Positions 47,531-59,743 of a stretch of DNA of 64,000 bases are shown in pieces; position 1 is the first letter of the stretch, and each line of letters begins with the position of its first letter. The DNA is from Jacaranda mimosifolia (lineage: Eukaryota > Streptophyta > Magnoliopsida > Lamiales > Bignoniaceae): assembly GCA_018894105.1 (NCBI GenBank), contig CM032122.1:40207404-40271403 (forward strand). The letters are read 5' to 3'. The notes beneath the pieces were generated by a model. That model was not told the origin of the DNA. It did no database searches and saw only the letters and a list, made by a program, of their open reading frames with translations. Position numbers and translations under genes: made by a program.

Positions 47531-50103
47531 ATGGAAGCAGAAACTGGAAGAAGTGCTAATAGTGGCAAGGCAGATGCCGGTGGTGATGCCAAATCCCCTC
47601 TATTGGAAGGGTGGAAGCTGGGAGGCAGTGGGCGGCGCAGCCGTCGCCTTAGTCGCCGGAACTCCGTGAACTCACTCCGTAACGAGTTCATTTCCCGGCT
47701 GCCCGATAAGGTCCGGGCAGCAGTTGACCCTGAGTTTCCTTCTGATGTTGATCTTTCCAGAGCTCAGGGTTTAAGCCAAGGTACTTACAACCCAGCTCTG
47801 TATGTGTTATGTGTGTTTTCTGGTTTCATATGCGTGGGTGTGTGGGTGCATATACTTGTTGGCTGATTCTTGTTATTTGAAGGGAAAAAAGAATCTTATG
47901 ATGTGTTTTTGTTTTCTTTGGAATTGGGTTTTGGAACTTGAATTAGTTAAGTTTGTTGGTTATAACTATGGCAAAAGTTGGCTTGCGGGAAGCCTGGTAT
48001 GCAGCTGGAAAAATTGGCGCTTTTATTCTTTTCTGCAGCAAGGTTAAAATAAATATAGTGGGCAATTGTATAGAATTTGACACAAATAGTCGCATGTTAT
48101 TACAAAGATTTGAAATTTGTAGGAAGTGGATCATATATGTGTTATACAATCTTATGCAAGGAATCAAGAAACTGTCTAAAAGCGTTTTGTTGTCTTTTTC
48201 TGCTTACTCAAGGATTTGATGTACTATATGTAGGAGAAAAGGAATATTATGAAAGACAATTTGCTACCTTAAAATCATTTGAGGTGGTCGATTCCGTGGT
48301 GTCGTCTGATGGCTTAGATGAGGAAGATCTAGAGGAGCAAGCACAACAGGAGAGAGCTATGAGGATCTCCAATTATGCTAACATTTTACTGCTGGCATTT
48401 AAGGTGTGATGTCTCGTCAAATTGTCTTGATCACAAACTGATTTATGAAAAATATGATAAGAGATTTATGTCTGGTTCTTATGGAAATATCATAAATTTG
48501 TGGATTTTTTCCCAACTGATTAAATACGTTTTGCTCGTTTTAGATCTATGCCACAATAAAGAGTGGATCACTAGCCATTGCTGCATCAACCTTGGATTCA
48601 TTACTTGATCTCATGGCTGGTGGCATACTTTGGTTTACTCACCTCTCGATGAAAAATGTTAACATTTATAAATACCCTATTGGGAAGTTGAGGGTGCAGC
48701 CAGTTGGCATTGTCATTTTTGCTGCTATAATGGCCACTCTAGGTTTGTACTTCTGACCCCTGCGTCCACTATTCCTTCATGGGGGCACTATTCATGTCTG
48801 GTGAACAAAATTTGCCTTCTATGCTACGGGACTTAAAGTACTAGCAAATTTAACATGCATTTTGTTTCAGGCTTTCAGGTGTTGATCCAGGCTGTAGAAC
48901 AACTTGTCGAAAACAAACACACTGGGAAAATGACTTCAGATCAGTTGGCATGGTTGTACTCAATTATGATAACTGCCACTGTGGTAAAACTTGCTCTGTG
49001 GTTTTACTGCAGAAGTTCAGTAAATGAAATTGTCCGCGCCTATGCAAAGGTATCGTTCAATATTTATCATAAAACTTCTTATTTAGTCCTCGTCCTTGCC
49101 TAACTTCTCTGGCATAACTTCACAGGACCATTATTTTGATGTGGTAACAAATGCAGTAGGATTAGTAGCAGCCGTCCTGGCTGATAAGTTCTTCTGGTGG
49201 ATTGATCCAGCAGGTGCCATTATCCTTGCAATTTATACAATTTTGAATTGGTCCCGAACTGTTCTAGAAAATGCAGGTACAGTATCCACCTTCACCTTGT
49301 TTTCTTTTATTATGACCTTGGCAACTTATCCATTCAGCGACTTTGGCATTGAATGTTCCCAAAACGGTTATTATCTAGTCGAGTCAATTCAACAATAGCT
49401 GCCTATTGGTATTCCACCCTCCTTCTCCTTTTAGGGCCTATTTTAAAAAATTCAGTTGATTGTGAATATCTGAACTGGATGTTCGTTGTTCAAGAATTTT
49501 TGTTTGGGTAATTCATACCATCTATACATAGTGTTTTGATCTAATTGAGTCAGAAAGAATTGAAGCTCTTCCGGACAAGCTGCTACTTTGGTTTAGGCCA
49601 TCATTAGTAATTATCTATTCGTCATCATCATCATCATCTTTTCTCTTACCTAAAGATTGTTCTTATTCTGATTCAGTGTCACTAGTCGGACAATCAGCAC
49701 CTACTGAAGTATTGCAGAAATTGACGTATCTTGTAATAAGACACCCTCAGGCCAAGCGCATTGACACAATCCGTGCTTACACTTTTGGCGTGTTGTATTT
49801 TGTAGAGGTTAGTCTTAAAACAATCTACATTGCAGGCTTTAAATCTGTAATAATATGTTTTGCATTATTTTGCTAGTCTTTGTTTCCCAATTAATGAGTA
49901 AAAGCCAATGTCTTTGTTGTTAGGTTGATATCGAACTTCCTGAAGATTTGCCCCTTAAAGATGCTCACACCATTGGAGAGAGTTTGCAGATAAAGATTGA
50001 AAAACTTACTGAAGTTGAAAGAGCATTTGTTCATGTTGATTATGAATGTGAACACAAACCAGAGCACTATGTTCTCAGTCGGCTGCCCAACAGCGAACCT
50101 TGA
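47531..50103 (+). CDS. MTP: Mn-type cation diffusion facilitator (metal tolerance protein, MTP8-11 group)
   Basis: Exons 47531-47780, 48213-48403, 48544-48742, 48871-49049, 49126-49276, 49677-49807 and 49924-50103 give 426 residues. The cytosolic N-terminus has a basic RRSRRLSRR stretch and [16 protein letters not shown], characteristic of plant Mn-CDFs. Six membrane spans are expected. The metal site is marked by two DxxxD motifs, DSLLD (165-169) and DHYFD (274-278), the signature of the Mn group rather than the Zn group (HxxxD). The C-terminal domain ([29 protein letters not shown]) is the cytosolic dimer and metal-binding domain. It is expected to pump Mn2+ out of the cytosol in exchange for protons. 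It looks closest to MTP9/MTP10; the paralog is not proven. Confidence 0.93.
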
Positions 50104-50670
50104 GGTTAACTTATTCACAATTGTGTATATGAGCTGAAGAATGGTTGTTTTTTGATGATGTACAAAAAGGGTATACGGCTTCGGATTTGAATGATCGTAG
50201 TAATAAGGATGTTTGTTTCTCCGACATATGTGATCAAATGTTGCTTTCATATGCAGGAAAATCTTCTGCAGGACTGTTTGTAAACTGCAGAATAAAATGA
50301 AAGAGTAGATGCTGATTCACATTCTTGGTACATATCCAACTTTATCTTCATGCTAACATAGGCTTAATTGCATTATTTTGTGGGTAATTGATCTTCTTGT
50401 CCTGATGAAAACCAGAATGTTATGAAACAATGTCTTGTTGAGAGTTCACTTGTTAATAATCTTGTCCATGTTGCATGGTACTAAAATTTTGAAACATATT
50501 TCTGATGTAAAAAGTGAAACCAAAACCAGAAAGAATCTATATGTGATAAAAGAGAACATATACTTGGTGTTATTTTGAAGCCACAAAAAGAAAAAGACTC
50601 TCTTGCGAGCTATAGAAGAACAGATAATCCTCCTCTACCAAAAAACAAATAGATTCTTACATGTTATAGA

Positions 50671-51054
50671 TCATCGTCGACTGAACAAAGGATACCACCG
50701 TTCGTGTAAGGAACTATGATGAGAGATCATGAACATAAGAAACACTAGCAAAATGGCCACCCCCAGCGGTGACCCTCCGATCCTATAGAGTGAATCCTTC
50801 TCCGGTAAGGAGAGAGTGAATGGGAAACGTTCCCGGTCATCTGCTAGCCAGTGGACTATAAGAAGAAGGAGCACCGGAAAGACCATGAGACTTAGCTTGA
50901 GCTGGTCCATTAAGTCCACAAAATAGTAGTCATAGTGTATGTACCAAGTGAAAAACAAGAAGAGGAAGATTATGGTTAGGAAGAAGACAAGGTGGAGAGG
51001 CAATGAGACATGTTGGAGGAATTCATGGTAAGATGAGTTGTAGTATCTAGCCAT
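50671..51054 (-). CDS. Small plant membrane protein, function unknown
   Basis: Single exon, 127 residues. Hydropathy by eye gives four hydrophobic stretches (residues about 16-38, 50-68, 97-110 and nearby), with the loop ADDRERFPFTLSLPEKDSLY between spans and the tail WYPLFSRR. It resembles a family of short intronless plant transmembrane proteins with no assigned function. A TATAAAT on the minus strand at 51101-51107 lies about 50 bp upstream of the ATG, supporting this start. Confidence 0.7.
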   Translation of the reverse strand: MARYYNSSYHEFLQHVSLPLHLVFFLTIIFLFLFFTWYIHYDYYFVDLMDQLKLSLMVFPVLLLLIVHWLADDRERFPFTLSLPEKDSLYRIGGSPLGVAILLVFLMFMISHHSSLHERWYPLFSRR

Positions 51055-51100
51055 GTTGAGAGAATTGAGAGTGCATGAGAGTATGACAAGATGGGGTGTT

Positions 51101-51107
51101 ATTTATA
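51101..51107 (-). promoter_or_regulatory. TATA box of the small membrane protein gene
   Basis: tataaat on the minus strand, 47-53 bp upstream of the start codon, with the upstream cctataaata context. Confidence 0.5.
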
Positions 51108-51109
51108 GG

Positions 51110-52518
51110 AGCTTTGTTGGAATGGAAAAAGAGGAAAGTAGGGTTATTGGAATTATTCTTGAATTGACTTTAGTTTGCTTTAATAGAATATGTGTTAAAG
51201 CCTGCATAGATCAATCTAAGTCTAAATATATTGGTTATACTTGTATAATAGGCTTGAGTTCGACTAAACTGGTCTAGAGTAGTACTTTTCTTTAATTAAG
51301 ATGTTAAATGTTGTGCAAGAAAAAATGCTTGTTTTCTTCTAACTTTTTTAACTAACAAAGGTGTAATAGAAGTCACAAAAAGAACATGCACTAAGAACAA
51401 ATAATAAGGGGTAAAGTTGAAATGGAACTAACTACTTATGGTAAACCATTAGAGGATTCAAGGTGATGTTGAATTGATTAGTCACTTAATTTTTTATTAG
51501 CAAGTGATAAAATAGTAATATATGAATCAGCCGTTAATGAAATTTTTTTAGTATGATCAGTATTTTTTATGATAAATTTGTTCTTCTAAATAATAATTAC
51601 GGCTCAAACAAAAAATTACAAGAAGGTATGTGATTCCTATGATCACGTTGAAAGAAAGTTTTTGTATTGATTATCCTTTTTTTTTTTACTTTTTTTAATT
51701 AATAAAAAAGAACAAAGCAACAGTAATATCTAAAAAAATTATCATTGATGATTATTTTTTTTTTACTTTATTGTATGATTAGAGACTTCAATGATACCCT
51801 TTTCATAATATTAAAAACAAGTGCTTTTCTATTCTGTAATTAGTTTCAAAAGTAAGAATATATTGTAATGGGAGAAAAATATCAAAATTTAAAAAAATAA
51901 TTAAGTTACATGTAAAGTGGCAAATCAATCAGCAGGTACCGCATAGGTAGAACCGACCATGGAGAACAATAGTGGGGATTGAGAAGAATGTATTGTAGAA
52001 AAAGTTAAAGAGAGTATCGTGAGGGCAAAGTGGAATATTATCAGGGAAAAAGGACTTTAAAGAATTTGGGTGCTTTCCACCTTTGCCTACCTTTACTCTT
52101 TATTTGTTCCTTGCCAGTTGCCACATGACTTTTACTAACGGGCTAGTTCGGTTGAAATGATAAGGTGTGATATATTATTTTTGTTCTATTTTATTATTTA
52201 TTTGATTGAAGAGACAATAAACATTTAAATCTGTAAGAATATCAAAAGTTCGTATTTCTATGTGAAATTTTCATGATAAATTAATCTGCCACTCTCATGA
52301 ATTTATTTATCATGTCAGTTAAATTATACCACAATAATAAAAAATGACACAAATTATCATATAATAAATAATCATGAGATAACTTAAAAATCTACCAAAC
52401 TAGCCCTAACTATTTTGTCGGCTATATGATATAGTTATATGAATTAAATAATTTAAAAATTAAAAGGAAAAAGAAAAAAGAAAAACCTTGTATGGTATCA
52501 TCCGAATTTCCGATGGGA

Positions 52519-52554
<36 letters not shown>

Positions 52555-53188
52555 GCTTTGAACTAAGCCCAAGCCTTATTAAACTGAATCAAAATGAGTC
52601 TGAATAATTAATATTTTTAACCATAACATAGACAATTCATGAAATTAGTAGATCTGTTCCGAACAAAAGGTGAATGGATCGACTAATTAAATTTATAAAT
52701 TATAATATGATAATGAAGTTGGTTCTATTATTATAAGTTAATTTCATGTCAGACCAAATAAATTTATGTAATAAGTTTGAACTAATGACTAATTTGGTCG
52801 AATTTAAACTTATGTCAGTAAACTCGGCTGATAAATCGCAATTAAGAGCCCTGAAATTGTGTTCTTATAGTCATCAAATATTAGTCGTGTTAATGAAAAA
52901 TCATAGACATCCCTATATGAAAATTAACGCCAATTCAGCCACAGGCCCATCAAATTGAGTGAAATTTCCAGAACTATTAAAAATATATCTCTAAGTTATA
53001 AAATAAGCTTGTAACACTTGTAAAATTATTAACTACATAATACATAGAATCAGATTAAAGCTATAGCGGATTGAATGCAGTATACTCGATTCAACTAAAA
53101 ATAGCTTCCTCGAAGCATTAATCAAAAGAAAGGGGTCCAAATATTCCAGCAATAATCATCATTTGCTACCCCTAAATCTTCAATATTT
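51110..53188. other. Intergenic with MITE and (TA)n tract
   Basis: AT-rich. It holds the Tourist-like element at 52140-52406, a (TA)n tract at about 52523-52551 and no supported gene. Confidence 0.5.
52140..52406. mobile_element. Tourist-like MITE
   Basis: Flanked by taac on both sides (52136-52139 and 52407-52410), compatible with a TAA target. Ends are inverted: gggctagttcggttgaaat at the left and gggctagtttggtagattt as the reverse complement of the right. It is 267 bp. Confidence 0.65.
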
Positions 53189-53210
53189 GGGGGGGGGGGG
53201 GGGGGGGGGG
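53189..53210. repeat. G22 homopolymer (C22 on the dirigent sense strand)
   Basis: Twenty-two consecutive G, 14 nt downstream of the dirigent stop codon and therefore probably in its 3' UTR as poly-C. It is at risk of sequencing length error. Confidence 0.85.
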
Positions 53211-53223
53211 AGGCAATTCGTAC

Positions 53224-53790
53224 TCAATAATGCATCACATAAGCATTGTACTCAACCGTAGCATCTCCCGTCTTAAGGTCGAACACATGTGTTCGGGCCT
53301 GAACATAGCCACGAGCAAACCTGAAAAGCCCGCTTCCTCCAATCACTGGCATTTCCCTCACCTGATTGAGAACGGGATTCCTCCCTAGAATGGTAATCGT
53401 GCTACCATTATACTTGCCATATGTGAATACAAAGTTCATGGTCATTAGTAGCCCAAGTTCTTCCTGTGAAGCCATTGCATAAAATCCTTGTGCCTTTCCA
53501 ACAATCTTGGAGCTTAATTCAGGCCCGAGAGTGAGTGGATTGTCAATCATGTTGATCTGCCCAAAGCCATTTAGAGTGGGTGATTTGACGATCTGGACTG
53601 ATGTGGGCTTGTTGCCGCTAAGAATGTCGTGCCAGTAAATACGAAAATGACTGAGTTTTTCTTTGATTGGTTTTGAGTTAAGTTCGACCAAAAAATCGTC
53701 TACCTCGCCGGTGGCTTGGTAGAGGACGAAGGAGATGAGAATGGAGGTGGTGAGAATGCGAAAGAATGAAGTTGGGAGAATGGTGGCCAT
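53224..53790 (-). CDS. Dirigent family protein
   Basis: Single exon, 188 residues, typical for the family. The N-terminal about 28 residues are a signal peptide (hydrophobic [13 protein letters not shown], then QATGEV). The dirigent domain follows ([75 protein letters not shown], and the terminal [10 protein letters not shown] strand). An N-glycosylation site, NGS, is present. Dirigent proteins are secreted and set the stereochemistry of phenoxy radical coupling in lignan and related pathways. The subfamily and substrate cannot be read from sequence. Intronless, as is usual. A tatatatt box on the minus strand lies about 32-39 bp upstream of the ATG. Confidence 0.93.
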   Translation of the reverse strand: MATILPTSFFRILTTSILISFVLYQATGEVDDFLVELNSKPIKEKLSHFRIYWHDILSGNKPTSVQIVKSPTLNGFGQINMIDNPLTLGPELSSKIVGKAQGFYAMASQEELGLLMTMNFVFTYGKYNGSTITILGRNPVLNQVREMPVIGGSGLFRFARGYVQARTHVFDLKTGDATVEYNAYVMHY

Positions 53791-53821
53791 GGTTATTAGT
53801 GGGAAAGTTCTTGTGAAGCTA

Positions 53822-53829
53822 AATATATA
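53822..53829 (-). promoter_or_regulatory. TATA box of the dirigent gene
   Basis: tatatatt on the minus strand, 32-39 bp upstream of the ATG, preceded by a CT-rich segment. The resulting leader would be very short. Confidence 0.4.
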
Positions 53830-54027
53830 GAGAGAGATGGGTTGATCTGTTGGGGTAGTTGAGTTCCTAACTCACTAGGAAATTATTGGGATGTTTGGTT
53901 TGTGATTTTTTATGTAGTCTTTTAGAAGTGAGTTAGGTGGTGAGGAAATTTGCTCTCCTTTTGTCACATATTGAAAATCTACATAATCTTTCTTTGCCTT
54001 GAAAAGTATGAACAAATGGAAAGTTAA

Positions 54028-54450
54028 CGGTCCGTTTGGTTATATTTTCAAAGGTCATTTTCATTTTCAATCATTTCTAAAAGTTGGAAAGTTAATTATG
54101 AAATAGAAATAGAAATTGAGATGTATTTAGATGAAATATTGGAAAGTAATGATTATAATAGGTTGTAGGATTAAAAAGTAGGTTAATTTATATTTTTTAT
54201 ATTTAAAAATATTTATTTTTTAAAATATATGTATATTTTATTAATTTAAAAATGATAGTAGGTAACTTTATGTCAAATCAAATTTGAATTTGATTGATGT
54301 ATAATAGGGTAATATAGTAGGTTTGAAAATGGATTTTTGAAAGAAAATATGTACTTTTTTAAAAAAAAAATTGTGAGAAAATATTTATTTTCAATTTTCA
54401 TTCCCACAAAAAGATGAAAAGGAGGCTTGGAAATGAAACCAAACACCCCC
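54028..54450. mobile_element. Tourist-like MITE of the GGCCRTTTGG-type family, copy 1
   Basis: TAA on both sides (54025-54027 and 54451-54453). The left end is cggtccgtttggttatattt; the right end reverse-complemented is gggggtgtttggtttcattt. It is 423 bp and non-coding. Related termini occur at 59744-60102 and 60650-61146. Confidence 0.7.
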
Positions 54451-55642
54451 TAAGGCTCTTTCTTTTGGGTAAGCATATCAATAATTCCGCGTGAACGTAA
54501 TCATGCAATCATGAGAGTACTTTGTTTTCGTGTAATGGTTGAATTAAATTATAATTATTATTTAAAAAGTAAGATTTTTATCATAGTTCCACCAAATTAA
54601 ATTCCCATTAAAGTTCTTTCCTAGAGTTGATTGATACACGAATTTTATTATGAAAAAATTTAAAAGCACAACCTCCTTATATGAAGTAAGTTAAGAGTTT
54701 GAGAAATTAAATATTTTTTTATTTATATATCGATCGATGTGAGCTTGAATTATGTCGAGCCAGATATATATCTTGAAATCCATATAAAAGGATTAGAGTT
54801 GTCGGGATTTACCCATCAAAAATATGTAAGTATGACAATGGGTATGAAAATGTTAGAATAAAATTTAAGATAGTCATTTCGTACATAACATATATTTTTA
54901 GTATCGAAGTATGTAGTTTTTAAAAGTATTTATTATTTGATGGTAGATTATGATTGAATTGATCAACTGAAATCTTTTAAACATAGTCAATTCAACGTAT
55001 TCACTAAACTCAAGTCAAATCAAATCGAATTAATTCGAACCGAATAAAAATATAAATTCTAAATATATTACCAAAATATTCACACTATGGAAAAAATACT
55101 AAAAATTGCACACATCATCATAATTGAAAGCTAGGTCCACTTAGATTTGCTTTATGAGAGCTTATTTTCTGGGGGAAAATAATTAAAGAACCAAAGTGGC
55201 TTATGGTGTAAGCTAATCATGGTATCATCTCACCTTAATTCTTGCTAATCTTGACTTAATGTTGTTCCATACAATAATGGTGAAAAAAAAAGGTTAAAAA
55301 GTGGGGGCACTAATGGCAATATATAATACGTTGTATGGAATTACAACACAAAAGTTTTATTGTGTTTTCTACGATATACTAACCTATGAATGATGATGAA
55401 AGCTACAGACATGCCTCAATAGATGAACTAACTTACTGCGTAAGCATCACGAAAAAAGATTTCACTGTTGGCAAAAGTGAAAACAAACTTGCTGTCTACT
55501 CCAAGCATTTTCTTTTCACAAAATGGTCCAAATACAAAAATTTGTTATTTACATTGACTATATATAAAAGAAAAATTATTAAATACTTTATAATATTTTA
55601 TAACTAATTTTATAAAATATTTTAAAGAATTTGTAAATGCAT

Positions 55643-56274
55643 CTATGAGGTATTCATCGAATCAACCCAATTCGATGAACCCGACGATCCAAACCGAATC
55701 AATCTAATTGATTTGGTATGGATCGGGTAATTGGGTTTGATCGGGCAAAATTCGATCAAACCCAATTATATTTGATTTTGTTCTCGATTTCATATTCATC
55801 TACCAGATTCAACCCGATATGACCAGATCATTTAATTAAAATAAATAATAATTTATTTTTTTAAATTATAATTTTTGTTATTTATATTTATATTTAATGT
55901 TCAACTAAAATTTGAATTTGGAATTGTATATTATCAATCATGGTTTGTGGTAAAGAATGAGATAATTTATAACAATTATGATTTGTGTGCTCTAATGCAA
56001 TACTGTGTGCTTTTGAATTTTGATAAATGCTTTGAGAATAGTTTAATTGTTTTGATTTCTTAATTAAATAACTTAATAAATTGCAACCAGTGCTCTCCCC
56101 CCCCCCCCCCCCCCAAACTTTAAACTTGATTATCCGAACCAAGATCACATTGATTTGGTTCAGGGTCAGAAATTAAAAATTATAAAACTCGAACCAAATC
56201 AAATTAATTAAAAATGATCGATTCGGATTCATTTTTCTTTCAAACCCGAATTAATCCGACCTGTGAACATCCTT
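55643..56274. mobile_element. Non-autonomous hAT-like element
   Basis: Flanked by aaatgcat (55635-55642) and aaacgcat (56275-56282), 7 of 8 matching. The ends are weakly inverted (aggtattcatcgaatc versus aggatgttcacaggtc), and the interior carries many copies of aaccgaatc / attcggattc-like motifs. 632 bp. Confidence 0.55.
56097..56114. repeat. C18 homopolymer
   Basis: Eighteen consecutive C inside the hAT-like element at 55643-56274. Confidence 0.85.
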
Positions 56275-56974
56275 AAACGCATCCAATCATATTATGAGCT
56301 AGGCCCAGATCTTGTTGTATCTAAGATTTTAGCAAGGCCCAAACCATTTATACAAATAAATTAATAAAATTATGTAATCCAACCTGACAATGAAACGAGT
56401 TAGCCCACAGAAATAATCCATAGTTTTGAATTGTCTAATTGTTGCAGGACCGATGATTTCCATTTTTCTTCCTCGACAAATATTGGATTTCAATCACAAA
56501 TTATTTAATTAATGAATATTAGTAGATAATTTTTTTTAATTAAAATGTCAAATGTCTAAACACTATCACTTTCGAAGGAATTTAATTTCACTGATCAATT
56601 TGATTGAATAACATCATCTTTATATATAACACTGTGCCAATATTTCATAAACATTTGTTCATTTTTCAAGTTAAACATAAGAGATTTTTCAAATAAGTGA
56701 TGGGCACTATTCTTTTGTAAGTTATTATTCTGATGCAAGTTCTAGTAAGCATATTGTTTAGTCAACCGTTTATTTTTAAACATTCTAAATTGGCATGAAT
56801 TAAGTATAATGAACATTCAACGTACGTAACTCAAATTAATTAATTTAATCAAACAATTCAACCTTTTCAAAAATTAAGAAGAAAGAAATCCAGTTTCTAC
56901 GATTATTAAGGAATTATTCAAGATAATTATCATTCATAAACAAGGTAAATAAACTCAAACATGTCTCAATTTCC

Positions 56975-57152
56975 CGGTTTAAATCTCCTATCCCATTTTC
57001 TGTTTCATCTCCTATTCCACTTCATAAATATACGATATATATTAAATATTTTCTTATAAAAATAATTAATTAAGAATCAAATACACTTGAAATAATTACA
57101 AAAATTTAAAATAGGAAATGAAATAGATAATGGAATCGAGGATCCAAAGTGT
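56975..57152. mobile_element. hAT-like MITE, copy 2 (inverted relative to copy 1)
   Basis: Begins cggtttaaatctcctat and ends ggatccaaagtgt. The middle shares attaaatatt then cttataaaaataatt with the reverse complement of 10130-10308. Flanks caatttcc and taatttcc (7 of 8) look like an 8 bp target duplication. Confidence 0.7.
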
Positions 57153-58292
57153 TAATTTCCACCTCGCAAAGATTGTGTTAATGTTTGACATGATTCTACC
57201 TTTTTTGCTGCTAAAACTTTCACTTTGCTTGAACATGTCCTCTTCTTTCTACTTCCAATTTGAGGTTTTTGCCATTCATATTCTTGCATTTTCCTCGTTT
57301 TTAAAGCATATTTTCCTTGATGCAGAACTATATATCATCAACTACTACCCGTTCTTGTTTCATGTCTCTTGATTTTATATGTATAAAAGATCATCATTTG
57401 CCTAAATGAACATAGTAAGTTGATACAATCTCATGTGGGTGCAAAATTGAATAGTCAAGTTCAGTGGTGTCCAAAGATCATTTTCATGCAGTTTGAGTTG
57501 AGTATTTTATCGAGCTGCCGTCTGTTTATCTATATGGAATACCGTTATATATAGTAGCCCAAATAAATCTTTGTACATAAACAAAAGATATTAGTTCAAG
57601 CAATCTTAAAAGTACACTAAATATATTCATACATTTAATGAATTTGAGAGAATATAAATAGAATGAGTAATTCTGTTTTCAAATGAACTATAAGAATATG
57701 TTTTTGAAAAAAAATGATCATTTAAAATAAGAGAATGATAATAAAAATTGATTGTTGATATTGAGCAATTTAGATAGGCAATTCTTGAATGCATCACCAT
57801 CAAAATCGAAAAGAAATTTAAAAAAGAAAAAGAAAAAAAATACTAAAAAGGAAGAAGAACAAAAAATGACTTTCCCCAAACCCACTCTCAACTTAGAGAC
57901 TCATTGGGTGTCAAAGGGATGCTTATGACTTTTTCACAAGAATCCCATTCATATGCCAATTTGAGTTAGCCTCCGTTCTTGCCATTCTAGAATACATGAC
58001 TGCCCACCTCATCTCATACATAAACACCTAATTTGTTCTCAGTCAACTCTTCTGAATCTTATTCAACAAGGCTCCCTAGAAGCCCAAGAAAAGAAAATCA
58101 ACAAAACTCTCCAAGATTTCGAACTTTCAACCCTCTTGGAACCCTCTAGACCTTGTACACTTTCATGTGCTTTTCTGACAAACCTCGTAAATAAGAACCC
58201 CCCACCTGCCCCTTTCCCTTTCCATCTCACCCTCATCAACCCCACTACCCCACCCCCACTAGCAAAAATTCAAAAAAATAGTTGGAAAAAAG

Positions 58293-59249
58293 ATGGGCAC
58301 TCTTATTGGGCATGTGGCTCCTGGATTTGGATTCTTGATAATTGGATTATGGCACCTTTTTAACCACATCAAACTCCATGGCCGCCAACCCAAGTCCTAC
58401 ACCTCTTCACCATGGTTTCCCACTTCAAGAATCAAATATTTGGAGCTCTACTTGATCATGGCGGGTTGCTCCATTTCTATATCCATGGAGCTCTTTATCG
58501 GGCCGGACAGGCACCAGCCTCTTGACCCGGATGGCACCATCCCTTCTAACCATCTCCACAACTTTGAGCATTCCAATATTTCCTTAACCTTTTTCACCTA
58601 TGCATTCTTCTCAATCTTGCTTGACAAACTTGCCCCGCCGGCGCAATATGGGCTGACCAATTTGCTCGGCGCGGCGGCGTTCGGGCAGCAGCTCCTCCTC
58701 TTCCACCTCCACTCCGCTGATCACATGGGGGTCGAGGGCCAGTACCATTGGCTGCTCCAAATTGCAATCTTTACATCACTTGCAACTACCCTTTTAGGCA
58801 TTAGTTATCCCAAGAGTTTCTTGAATAGCTTTGTGAAATCGGTTAGCATAATGTTCCAAGGTGTTTGGCTTATGGTTATGGGGTTCATGTTATGGACCCC
58901 GGGCCTAATCCCTAAGGGATGTTTCATGAACTTCGAGGAAGGTCATAAGGTGGTCCGATGCCACGGGGAAGAGGTCCTAGAACGTGCTAAATCACTAGTC
59001 AACATTCAATTCAGCTGGTATTTTTTGGGAGTGATAATTTTTGCCGTGATATTTTATCTGGTCATAGTCAAATCTTGTTGTGAAAAGTTGGAATATCAAT
59101 CTTTGACGAAATTTGAATTGCAAGATGAGGAAAATGATGGTGATGATGTTGAGGCACAAAAGGAGAAGGGAAACTATAGTAAGATAGGGGTGCATAAGAG
59201 TTTTCTCGAAATTGGGAAAACATTTGGCTCTATGAACATAGAAAGGTAG
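58293..59249 (+). CDS. DUF716/TMEM45-like membrane protein
   Basis: Single exon, 318 residues, start MGTLIGHVAPGFGFLIIGLW, which matches the usual N-terminus of plant DUF716 proteins. About seven hydrophobic spans follow. Conserved family features include LYLIMAGCSISISMEL, NLLGAAAFGQQLLLFHLHS with a His-rich pair, the ADHMGVEGQYHWLLQ segment and the WFxLGLIPKGCFMN-like region (WTPGLIPKGCFMNFEEGH). The tail is acidic and cytosolic (ELQDEENDGDDVEAQ). The family is multi-pass and its biochemical role is not established; some plant members are linked to virus or stress response. Confidence 0.92.
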   Translation: MGTLIGHVAPGFGFLIIGLWHLFNHIKLHGRQPKSYTSSPWFPTSRIKYLELYLIMAGCSISISMELFIGPDRHQPLDPDGTIPSNHLHNFEHSNISLTFFTYAFFSILLDKLAPPAQYGLTNLLGAAAFGQQLLLFHLHSADHMGVEGQYHWLLQIAIFTSLATTLLGISYPKSFLNSFVKSVSIMFQGVWLMVMGFMLWTPGLIPKGCFMNFEEGHKVVRCHGEEVLERAKSLVNIQFSWYFLGVIIFAVIFYLVIVKSCCEKLEYQSLTKFELQDEENDGDDVEAQKEKGNYSKIGVHKSFLEIGKTFGSMNIER

Positions 59250-59743
59250 AGAGTGAAAAGAGAATCTGATTTTATTTGGTTAGGTATGTGCAAAAGTTAG
59301 TTGGGATTGGTCTTGTGGGTGTCCCTTTTGTTTGAATATTATTGATTAAGCCCACAATAATGTTGGCTTAATCATGTAAGTAAACTTTCTCATGCCAAAT
59401 AGGCAAAAAGAGAATTTGCTGTGGTATAGTTTGGTTTTAAGTTTTAACTCATGGCTAATTTGCCCTTTTGTGCTTGTATAAATGTACAAATATGTGAAGT
59501 ACACCAAAAGTGATTCTCTTGGTTTCTTCTTAATGTTAATTTTGTGTAATATTACTCTATTTTAGCACTTGACACAATATTACATCGAATTTTTGGAGAA
59601 TAAATTGTTTTTCTATGCGTAATATCAATTTTCGAAAAAGAAATTTTTGTCACAAAAAATACTAAGTTATGCAAATGAATTGCCTAGGGAAGAAGATGGT
59701 GGCGCAGACAAAGCCCCCAAAGCCGCCTTGCCGTGAACTCTAA

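Larger units (their letters stand above)
53870..58292. other. Transposon-rich intergenic interval
   Basis: About 4.4 kb without a supported gene. It contains a Tourist-like element at 54028-54450, a hAT-like element at 55643-56274 with a C18 tract inside, and the second copy of the hAT-like MITE at 56975-57152. The last few hundred bases should carry the DUF716 gene promoter. Confidence 0.55.

Noticed and set aside
16683..59249. A biosynthetic gene cluster including the dirigent, cytochrome b5 and transporter genes
   Set aside because: No P450, terpene synthase or other scaffold enzyme is present; genes are far apart and belong to unrelated pathways.
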